From positions 23,051,027-23,115,026 of the forward strand of contig OY759221.1 in NCBI GenBank assembly GCA_963662175.1: a stretch of 64,000 bases of DNA, written 5' to 3'. The stretch is from Aradus depressus (lineage: Eukaryota; Arthropoda; Insecta; Hemiptera; Aradidae). Below the pieces are notes generated by a model. That model was not told the DNA's origin. It made no database searches and saw nothing but the letters and a program-made list of their open reading frames with translations. The position numbers and the translations under genes were made by a program. The stretch's first letter is position 1. Each line of letters starts with the position of its first letter. Shown here in pieces: positions 47,016 to 55,427 of the stretch.

Positions 47016-47232
47016 AATTACAAACGTTTCGGGAAGTACTGACATCATCAGTATCTATAATACTTGTGTTCTTTAGGTTAACTAGTTTTGACTAGATGTT
47101 TAAATATAGAAATTTACTCAATAAATATGTTCTATAAAATGAAGATTCTGGTTGACAGAAAGAATAGTTAACCTAAAGAACACATGTATTATAGATACTG
47201 ATGATGGGAGTGCTTCCCCAAACATTTGTAAT
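47016..47232. mobile_element. Inverted pair of Penelope-type hammerhead regions
   Basis: Minus-strand motif at 47016-47061 (CTGATGA, disrupted stem II, GAAACG, outer arms ATTATA/TGTAAT) faces a plus-strand motif at 47188-47232 (CTGATGATGGGAG, then CAAAC in place of GAAAC). The flanks 'agaacacaagtattatag' / 'gaacacatgtattatag' are also inverted. Both ribozyme cores are damaged. Possibly a head-to-head insertion product of one element. Confidence 0.5.
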
Positions 47233-47239
47233 TGCTATT

Positions 47240-48720
47240 TTTGAGACGGCAACAAATAAATTAAGAAATGATGCTGTAATAATATATTATATATGAATTA
47301 AGAATCTCCTAACACAATCCAAATTGTAAAATATATTTTTTATATTTCAGTAATATATATGTCTTAGAAGCGATATTTCATTTACCCAGCTCGCTCGACA
47401 TTTATTTCTTATTTGCATATATGTTTGCTTACCTTAATTCATTATTTATTGATCATACAGTTCTAGAACATAGACAAATCAAAAATATATCTATTCCTTT
47501 TAGAATTAAAACTTAAAACAATTATATACTAAAATCACAAAAAATTATTTTATTATTTAAAAATTTACTATAGTCAAAAAAATGTTTGGTTTCGAAGGTA
47601 TTCAATAATAATATGATTCAACTTTCTTTTACCCGACACAATACAAACTACTTACGTACGTTTTTTTAGAAAACTTTACACATATACAAACCCAGAAATA
47701 CGTACTTTATCTTACAACACTTACCACAAAACCCACCACGAAGGTTGAACAGAAGATGTAACCGCGACTTGCTGCCACCTTAAATCGTATTCGTTCTTAA
47801 TATTTTTTTATTTTTTACATTAGTTTCCTTCACTTTTATCATCTCTCTTACCCATCCATCAAAATTGTCTTTCAATTCCTTTTTATTTATAATTTTTATT
47901 TTTTTAATTTTCTTATTTATTTATTTATTTTTCGGTTCTTGTCCTAATAACTAATATAAATTTTCGTCCCGAGGACCTACCACATGCCATTCACGCCAAT
48001 ATATCCATACCTCCCATCATAGATGCTGGTTGTTGCACCCTAACAATAAATAAAATATATATAAAAAAAAAAGCTTTCTTTCAGAAGTATTGGCAATATG
48101 TGTAAAGCGTTTTAAAATTTATTTTCATCTTTTAAATTGTAATAATATTCATGAACTATTTTCGGGAAGAGAAGCTAAAAAGAAAACAGAACTGAAACAA
48201 TGAATGACGGTAATTACTTCTTATTTTATTGACACTTGAAGACATTTAAATTAAAAATGAATAATTAACATAAGGTATTATTATTATCCGAATGAAGATA
48301 TAATTTTTTGATATTATATGATTCTAATTTACTTTTTAATAGTATGTAATTTTTTTTAAGAACATTCAGCTATTAGACGATATAATTCATTGTTCACAAA
48401 CAATTAAACCTAGTTGACAACACTTAAACCACTTAATTTGGACCACAATAACATTAATTAATGATATAAAGTGGTTTTATATTGTAACACCTAATGGATT
48501 TGGCTGTTTTTGACAAACCACAGCGAATTGAGGTTACCTGATTGTCCACTTTTGATATAGGGTTTTCCGGTCGATAAAATTGTTGGTTTCATTCTCAACC
48601 GAAACCTGAATGAAAGGTACCTCATTTATCTTCCTTTATTCTATCAATTATTATTTAAATAATGTTATTTATTTTTCTTCACGTTTTAAACAGCTATCTT
48701 CTTGTTGACCATTTTTATTT
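47240..48720. other. Downstream of gene F, no gene seen
   Basis: AT-rich with long T and A tracts. No family-like exon and no other recognisable sequence found in it. Confidence 0.4.
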
Positions 48721-48729
48721 CAAATGCCA

Positions 48730-51700
48730 TTAACGATCACTGCTTTTTTTTTCGACGAGAATTTGCACTGCTTTGAGAGCACATTGAAGAAATTCTTTAT
48801 TTGAGTTCCCTTGTTCCTTCTCAAAAACACTTCCCTGAACATTTTTATCTATAGTAACCTCTCCTACTTCTCCGTTACTGTTTTGATTGTAATTGTTGGC
48901 TTGGACGTAATTATTAACTGGGGCGTAAGTATTTCCAATTGGGATGTAATTATTATTGGCATTATTAACAGGGACATAAGGGTTTGCAATTGGGATGTAA
49001 TTGTTGGGATATGTATTTGGGACATTATTGTCAGTTGGAACGTAATTATTGGTATTTGTATTTGCGACATTATTGGCAGTTGGATCGTAATTATTGGAAT
49101 ATGTATTTGCGACATTATTGGCAGTTGGAACGTAATTGTTGGGATTTGTATTTGGGACATTATTGGCAGTTGGAACGTAATTATTGGAATTTGTATTTGG
49201 GACATTATTGGCAGTTGGATCGTAATTATTGGAATATGTATTTGCGACATTATTGGCAGTTGGAACGTAATTATTGGGATATGTATTTGGGACATTATTG
49301 GCAGTTGGATCGTAATTATTGGAATATGTATTTGCGATATTATTGGCAGTTGGAACGTAATTATTGGGATATGTATTTGCGACATTATTGGCAGTTGGAT
49401 CGTAATTATTGGAATATGTATTAGCGACATTATTGGCAGTTGGAACGTAATTATTGGAATATGTATTAGCGATATTATTGGCAGTTGGAACGTAATTATT
49501 GGAATACGTACTTGGATTATAATTGTAGGCATGTGGGTTGTAATTGTAAGCATACATATATGGGGTGTAATTATATGCACTTGGAACGTAATTATAGGCA
49601 TTAGCGACAGGGATGATATTGTTCACATTAGGAACTGTGTCGTAATTATTGGTATTAGTAACTGGGACGTAATTATTGGTATTGGAAACTGGCTCATTAG
49701 TAATTTGGGGACTGTGTGGGCTGTAGTTTATGTATCCACCTCTAGTGGCAGGAGTTGCACCTTCTCCATTTCCATCTCCATATCCTTTCTCGTTTGATCT
49801 GATGTACTTTGTAGAGCAGATCATGAAGGTATCAGATCTAGATAATTCATCTAAAAGTGTCTTGGTATCTTCGGGAATTTCAATGTCACTTGCATCTGAA
49901 AATTAAATATAAAAATAATACGAGTCCATCGGAGTGATACAAAATGTACAACGTTAACAAACATGTGAATCACCGGCTACGTACTTCCCCAACACGAATT
50001 AATCAATAACGTTTTCTCTCTCCCATCAACGCCAATCGACTGCTTGGGTTAAAACTCACCAATTTACTTACATAGTAGCTTCTGAATCCTCTTACTAAAT
50101 TTAGCAACGATTTATTTATTTTATCGGCAGTTATTAAACCTCAATTCTTATCCTCCCCTTCCCTTTGGCCGATTTGACTGAAAATCAATAGGTGGACGTC
50201 CTTAGAGTGTTCTGGATAAACATATAAAATATCGGGTCGATACATTAATTTTATCAGGAGTTATGGTGTTCACAGACACAACGTTTTTTTTTTTTTGGTT
50301 GAAAAATATGAAATTCCGTTGAAAACTTCACGTCGAATTTTGACCGATTTCGAAGCTCCTGTATACGATTAATTCATGCTAGAGAAGCACATTGCTGGAA
50401 GACGTTTTCGTGTTCATTTTAAAATATGTTTTTACTTTCTTATACCTATGGTTTGGTATCAGAAAGTATTGTAATCGTGCAAAAATCCGAGATCGAGGTT
50501 TCAACTGATTTTCACATTTCATGGCCCCCTGAATATGTTTCGAACTTTTTCGCGATGATATGTGTGTGATTGAAAAGTTGTGTTCTCTCTACCGTTCTCT
50601 ATCGCAAAAACGATTGTAGCTATGAACTTGAAATTTGGAATGAAGGGGTAACATGTTCTAACGTATGTCTCATTCGATTTTGGCCGAAATCAAACGAAAA
50701 TTGTGACCATTTTCCCCCGGGACCTAACTACATTTTACAAGTTACAGCTTATGTTTATGACCTAATCAAAAATGTTTTCAAGTAATAGTTGTAGAGAATA
50801 TTGAAATACATAATTTATATGAAATACGATTTTTATAGGTTGTCCGCTTTTCGAGAAACATGTCGAAAACCATCTTGGAATGTATATTTGAAACACACAT
50901 ATTTAGTCGTTTCCTTGATTTATCCGAAAACAGTTAGTCCTATCGACAAATTGATTCTCACCAAAATTGTTCCTTATAAAATTTCCAATCGCTTAACGTC
51001 CTTTAAGTCTGGTTTGAGACACGATTAATACGACGAAATTTATAGCCCCCCGAAGAATGTAAACTCAATGTCTATAAAGAATATAAGTAATTAAGAAGTT
51101 ATTTTTAAATCGTAACTCATAGCAACTAACTTTAAAATATGGTTTATATATCGGTAGTTTTATTTATTTATTTATTTTTATTTTTTTTTTTTGGCCTCAT
51201 GTACGATGCATATTAGCCATGACTGTTATAATGGTGTTTTACCTAATTATTTACAACATCCATGGCCCCGGAAGGGAGTTCTATCTACGAAATAAAACTC
51301 ACTCCCGGACGGGATTCGAACCCGCAAACCAAGGTATATGTGAAAAATATATGTGATGTGACCATTGCAGGATTTTCTTATACCAACAACGCTTACAGAT
51401 CACTCTCTTACCCACTCTCCTTCTCAAAATCATTTAATTTTGTCCCATTGTACAGCGTTATCTTGAGAGTAGACATTCTTATACCCAATAATGCCAGTAT
51501 TAAATGATTTTGAGAAGGGGGAGAGAGAGTGACCTGTGAGCGTGATAGGTAGGTTTAAAAAATCCTGTTATGGCCACATCACAATTTTTTTTTATCTTAT
51601 CTATTTTTTTTTCCAATGCTTACCTGATTATGTTATCAGTTGACTAAAAGTACAATTAATACAAACTCTGTATGCAAAACTTACATGAAGCCGAAGCTAG

Positions 51701-51736
51701 GACAGCAGCTGTCATTATGAAGTAGAATAGAGCCAT
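48730..51736 (-). CDS. Family gene F: secreted two-cysteine protein with Asn-rich 15-residue repeats
   Basis: Coding exons complement(51685..51736) and complement(48730..49895), 405 aa, the largest member. Signal peptide MALFYFIMTAAVLASAS, then a phase-1 intron with donor T|GTAAGT. The N-terminal part (DTKTLLDELSRSDTFMICS) holds Cys44. The core (about 75-350) is dominated by ~11 copies of NNYVPTANNVANTYS, in which V/D at position 4 and S/P at the end alternate; the DNA period is 45 bp. The end is EFLQCALKAVQILVEKK with Cys389. These are the only two Cys in the mature chain. Core composition (Asn, Tyr, Pro, Val, Thr) is quite unlike the Ser-rich paralogues, yet ends and gene structure match. 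The second exon starts at 51742 after TTACAG. The 1.8-kb intron is almost entirely repeats (RA, RB, SINE-B, a MITE). Confidence 0.85.
49968..50365 (+). repeat. Dispersed repeat RA in the intron of gene F
   Basis: Block order from 'cttccccaacacgaattaat' through 'gactgaaaatcaataggtgg' and 'gttcacagacaca' to 'cgttgaaaacttcacgtcg'. Confidence 0.6.
50435..51000 (+). repeat. Dispersed repeat RB, copy 1
   Basis: Matches, in reverse, 52785-53340 over ~560 bp: 'cgaggtttcaactgattttc', 'cgattgtagctatgaacttg', 'gtagttaggtccc' region, 'gaaaaccatcttggaatg', 'ttgttccttataaaatttcc'. Shorter pieces are at 55690-55790 and 63480-63800. Non-coding; open frames inside are incidental. Confidence 0.75.
51195..51325 (-). 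repeat. SINE-B copy in the intron of gene F
   Basis: Inverted relative to the other SINE-B copies: 'ggcctcatgtacgatgcata' tail, 'ccccggaagggagttctatc' body and 'ggacgggattcgaacccgc' B-box. Confidence 0.7.
51352..51583. mobile_element. 232-bp foldback MITE in the intron of gene F
   Basis: Arms of ~85-100 bp are inverted repeats: 'gtgatgtgaccattgcagga' at the left faces 'tcctgttatggccacatcac' at the right, and 'cttctcaaaatcatttaa' faces 'ttaaatgattttgagaag'. Related halves are at 29640-29930. No coding capacity. Confidence 0.72.
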
Positions 51737-51974
51737 GGTTGTCTGTAACAAAACGGGAAGACATAACCGGTAAGATATATATCTTATAACTGTATTACAT
51801 AAGTGCCAGTTCACAGACACAGCGGCATTTTGAAGTGTCAAATACAACGGTAGAACTTAGTCCTTATGAACAGGTGAAGAGCCATACTGCAGTGAAAGAG
51901 ACACCAACTTTTCCTGTGATCCCAACGTTTATTTTCAGTTTCCATTTCTTAAGTTTTAGACGGAAATATAGAGT

Positions 51975-52510
51975 ACTAGCAGTAATACCCGGCGTTGCCC
52001 GGGGAACTTTGACTTTTCTCCCAATATCTCCTATAAGGCTATTCAGTTCCTCGACAGTACATTCATGATGTTATAATTTTCAATTATTCATACGGAATAA
52101 GGCTTATAGTCCTTCAACTGTAGTAACGCTAGCTTTGGAGCTAAAACTAATTTATTCAAAAAGATTTCTCATTAATCGTTGCAATGGTTTTCGAGTTACA
52201 AAGATTGCGTGAGTGGATGCTGAGATGGACCAGGGGTTGATTAAAAAATAGACCTTAACCTTCCGGTAGATAAAACTTATCTATTCAAAAAGATTCCTCA
52301 TTAATCATTGCAGTGGTTTTTGAGTTACAAAGATTGCGTGGGTGGATGCTGGGATGGACCAGATATTGAGGTACTAATACGCCTATAACCTTCCACAGAC
52401 GATGACGAACCAATTAAAAAAAAAAATAATCAAATCCATCAAGCCGTTCGTGAGTTATAGCGGTACAACGCACAGACATTTTCAGCTTTAAATATATGAT
52501 GATAGAAGAA
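51975..52510 (+). repeat. Retroposon-like repeat with internal ~125-bp duplication
   Basis: Begins with 'taatacccggcgttgcccgg'. It holds two copies of a segment with 'ttattcaaaaagattcctca' and 'aaagattgcgtgggtggatg', and ends 'ccgttcgtgagttatagcgg' plus a short TGATGA tail. This layout is seen in many arthropod retroposon 3' ends (recalled), but I cannot place it firmly. Confidence 0.5.
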
Positions 52511-52627
52511 GCGACTTGGGAAGCATGATGTTATTAGTTCTCTGTGATAAATTTTAATAAAATCAGTACTACTTAGCCGGATATTTTACTTAATATAAAT
52601 TGTACATAAGTTATGTAATTTTATGAA

Positions 52628-52780
52628 GGGCGACGGTAGCTCAGGGGTCGCCCAAGTGGCCCTTCGGTTTTATCTGGGAGGTAAAAACCTTGAGCTTGCC
52701 GTCCTTCGGATGGAACGTTTAGCGATGTTCCCGAGTCTTAGATAACTAAACCTGGGTAGTCAAAATTTAGGTCTCCCATA
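52628..52780 (+). repeat. SINE-A, inverted truncated copy
   Basis: Head 'gcgacggtagctcaggggtc' then a deletion, followed by 'tatctgggaggtaaaaacct', 'ccgtccttcggatgg' and 'cccatagtacaac'. Part of the tRNA-like region and the 3' half are missing. Confidence 0.68.
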
Positions 52781-52784
52781 GTAC

Positions 52785-53340
52785 AACTAACCTAAAAAAT
52801 CTGAGAACTTATTAGCGATTGGAAATTTTATAAGGAACAATTTTAATAAGAATTAATTTTTCGATAGGACTAACCGTTTTCGGGTAAATCAAGAAAACAC
52901 CTAAAAATATGTGTTTCAAAACTACGTTCCAAGATGGTTTTCGAAATGTATCTCGCAAACCGGACGACCTGTGAAAAATGTTATTTAATATATATTATGT
53001 ATTTTAATATTCTCAACAACTATTACTTGTAATGATTTTTGATTAGATCATAAATATAAGCTGTATCTTGTAAAACGTAGTTCGGTCCCAGGGGAAAGTG
53101 GTATCAATTTTCGTTTGATTTTGGCCTAATTTAGAACATGTGAACGCTTCATTTCAAATTTCAAGTTCATGGCTACAATCGTTATTGCTGTAGAGAGCTC
53201 ACAACGTTTCAATCACATATACACACAGACATCATCGCGAAAATTGTCAAAACGTATTCGGGAGACCTTGAAACATGAAAATCGGTTGAAACCTCGATAT
53301 CTCGGATTACAATACTTATTATAAGTATAAGAAAGTAAAA
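52785..53340 (-). repeat. Dispersed repeat RB, copy 2 (inverted)
   Basis: Reverse-complement match to 50435-51000. The two copies flank the coding exon 1 of gene F and can pair over ~560 bp. It ends in 'ttataagtataagaaagtaa', as the copy near 63780 does. Confidence 0.75.
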
Positions 53341-53726
53341 AGGATAAGAGCATTGGGTGCTTAGGTCCCTAGGTGTACAACCCAGCCATTTCAATATATC
53401 TGTCGATGTTCGACGAATCTATAAATGATAAAAAACAAAACAAAGACTACACAGCTCCATGAAGAAATATAAAAACTACATGATTGATAGGGAGAGTAAG
53501 TATGAGGATTCAGTAGCCTCTATGTTACTCAAGCATTCATTTTTAGCCCAAACAGTCGATTGGTTTTGGAAAGAAAGCTGAAATTTAATTGATTAATTCT
53601 TTCTGGGGATGTATCGATGATGACTCATTTCTACGAACAAAATGTGGACCCAAACCATGCTAGTCCTAGCAGCCATTTTGGATTGATCCGGCTATATATT
53701 CTGTAAGTTAAAATTTTGGACCTTAC

Positions 53727-53781
53727 CTGTTGACACCTGCATGTGAAGATAAAAATAATAGCCCTGAACTGTTATATATAT
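53727..53781 (-). promoter_or_regulatory. Promoter and short 5' exon of gene F
   Basis: Minus strand: TATATATAAC (right end at ~53780), a start-like ATCTTC region ~30 bases on, then an exon ending 'caggtgtcaacag' with donor GTAAGG at 53726. The 5' UTR intron runs ~2 kb to the acceptor at 51743 and holds the retroposon, SINE-A and RB repeats. Confidence 0.65.
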
Positions 53782-54029
53782 AAAATTATCTAAAATGGAA
53801 TAGTGAATTACAACATATTATAATAGATTCAGAACAATACACATGAGAATATCGATAATATACCTATATCTTATTGGTGCTCGTTATGACCTAATAAATT
53901 AAGGGGGGTTAATTAAAAAATAATGGAATCAATTGTGAAAATAAGAAGTGGTTTCTAAAACAATAGGAAATTTTAATTATAATTCATTCTTTTAAGTTAG
54001 AGTTATATATAAGTTAAATACTTTGGGGA

Positions 54030-54235
54030 GTCCTAAATTTTCCCTACTCAGGTTTATTCACCTAGGATAAAGAGTAACGAGTACCTGACATCGCACAGTC
54101 TCCGGACCATCGCTTAATGTAATGTCCTATCAGATGGACGATATGCTCAAGGTTTTTCCACTTTCCAGACAAAAAACCTAAGGCCCTCAGCCGAGTTTCG
54201 AACCCGCCATCTAGAACTTAGTAGGCAAGCACGGT
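54030..54235 (-). repeat. SINE-A, 5' half
   Basis: From 'ggggagtcctaaattttccc' to 'gagtttcgaacccgccatct' and 'cttagtaggcaagcacgg'. The last bases of the head are missing. Confidence 0.72.
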
Positions 54236-54284
54236 TAAATAAGTAATTCTGAGGTATCCAATCCAACAATATATATATTTAAGA

Positions 54285-54330
54285 ACTAGTTTCGGCAATC
54301 ATCTTTCAGCATCAGATATTGAATCTATTA
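54285..54330 (-). repeat. Worn Penelope-type hammerhead region
   Basis: Minus strand: CTGATGC, a stem, then TTGCCGAAACTAGTTC. The C at the last position of CUGAUGA and the stem irregularities make activity unlikely. Confidence 0.35.
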
Positions 54331-54356
54331 TCACTAGAACTGATACAATTCAAGTC

Positions 54357-54894
54357 CAGGGGCGTAGCCAGGATTTTGAGCAGGGGGGGGGGGGGCAGTT
54401 TTGGACCTCTAGAAGCTCCCCCTGAGGTAACCACTGACTGTAATACTTATCTTGACTTTACATGAACAGCAAAAATGCAAAGCGCAGCAGCAGAAAATGC
54501 GCACTGTGGTTTCTGTGCTATTAGAATTAAATGACTCACAGACAATAGCATGCATTTGCTGCTGCTGCGCTATGCATTTTTACTGCGCAAGTAAAATCAG
54601 CTTTAAGAGTATAAAGTATAACATATATGACGATTTTGAACGAGGAAATGAAATGATCGAATTCATATATATTTAAATAAATATAATATGACTTGTTTTG
54701 TTCATGTACATTTATGTAACAGCTGATTGCTGATTTAGGAATCAGTCGCACGGGAAATTTGAAGATCCTATTGGTAACTTGGAAGCAATCCATTTTTAAT
54801 AAAAACTATTTTTTTATTTTATTCAATTTTAATCTTGGTTTTTTGCTTTGACCAAGGGGGGAGGGGGCACACGACTCCCCTGGCGACGCCCCTG
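54357..54894. mobile_element. hAT element, second copy (inverted to 22953-23574)
   Basis: Ends CAGGGGCGTAGCCAGG and a right end reading CAGGGGCGTCGCCAGGGG on the other strand. It contains the same hairpin of CAG-rich arms, but with ~65 bases at its centre against ~15 in the first copy. Flanking 8-mers do not match (TTCAAGTC / GTCAGAAG), so no duplication is seen; a later rearrangement is likely. Confidence 0.78.
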
Positions 54895-55110
54895 GTCAGA
54901 AGCCCCCTATGCAGGAAATGTGGCGAGGAAGACGAGACTCCGGATCATATTTTAAGCCAGTGCAAAACTCTAGAAAGCAAGAGGTTTTACGGCTTAGGGT
55001 CTGCTATAACAGAACCGATACAGGCTATGGAAGGAACCTGCAGCAGAATCCTGGACTGTATTAAAGATGATCCAGGCTGTGTTAGGGACCAACACACACA
55101 GGGCACACAA
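54895..55110 (+). pseudogene. LINE C-terminal zinc-knuckle fragment
   Basis: Reads CRKCGEEDETPDHILSQCKT then LESKRFYGLG, a C-x2-C-x-H-x4-C region with the surrounding residues usual at the end of Jockey/R1-type non-LTR retrotransposon ORF2 (recalled). It abuts the hAT element, continues in frame to a stop near 55111 and has no reverse transcriptase upstream. Confidence 0.68.
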
Positions 55111-55317
55111 TAGGCAGGCATACTCTGCCTTCAATGATACCTTCAACCTTCATTTTTTTTTTAAAGTACTAATGTCTGACTGCGTCCATATAAAGAAGGT
55201 TTCATTATATTCCTTTGAAATGGCTGCTCCAGGAATTCCAGCCATTTCCTCCAAAGTGAACTTTTTGTACTGGAACTGTTCACATTTTGATATTCCCAGC
55301 TACCTGTTACAAAGCCC

Positions 55318-55353
55318 TATATAAGGGATATCTCCAGGTACCAGACCTCAGTT
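55318..55353 (+). promoter_or_regulatory. Core promoter of the C-type lectin gene
   Basis: TATATAAG at 55318-55325 and a consensus arthropod initiator TCAGTT at 55348-55353, with its A (+1) 32 bases after the first T of the TATA box. This places transcription start at 55350 and gives a 78-base 5' UTR before the ATG at 55428. Confidence 0.75.
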
Positions 55354-55427
55354 TATCTCCAACCTTCGCCATTCATCCAACCTTCGACATTCCTCTGTAT
55401 GGTTGGTTTTCGTTGTAAATTATAGAA

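Noticed and set aside
48811..49797. Plus-strand 328-codon frame and other frames over gene F's repeats
   Set aside because: By-products of the 45-bp repeat. Only the minus frame used for gene F has the signal exon, phase-1 junction and the C-terminal F-x-x-C motif.
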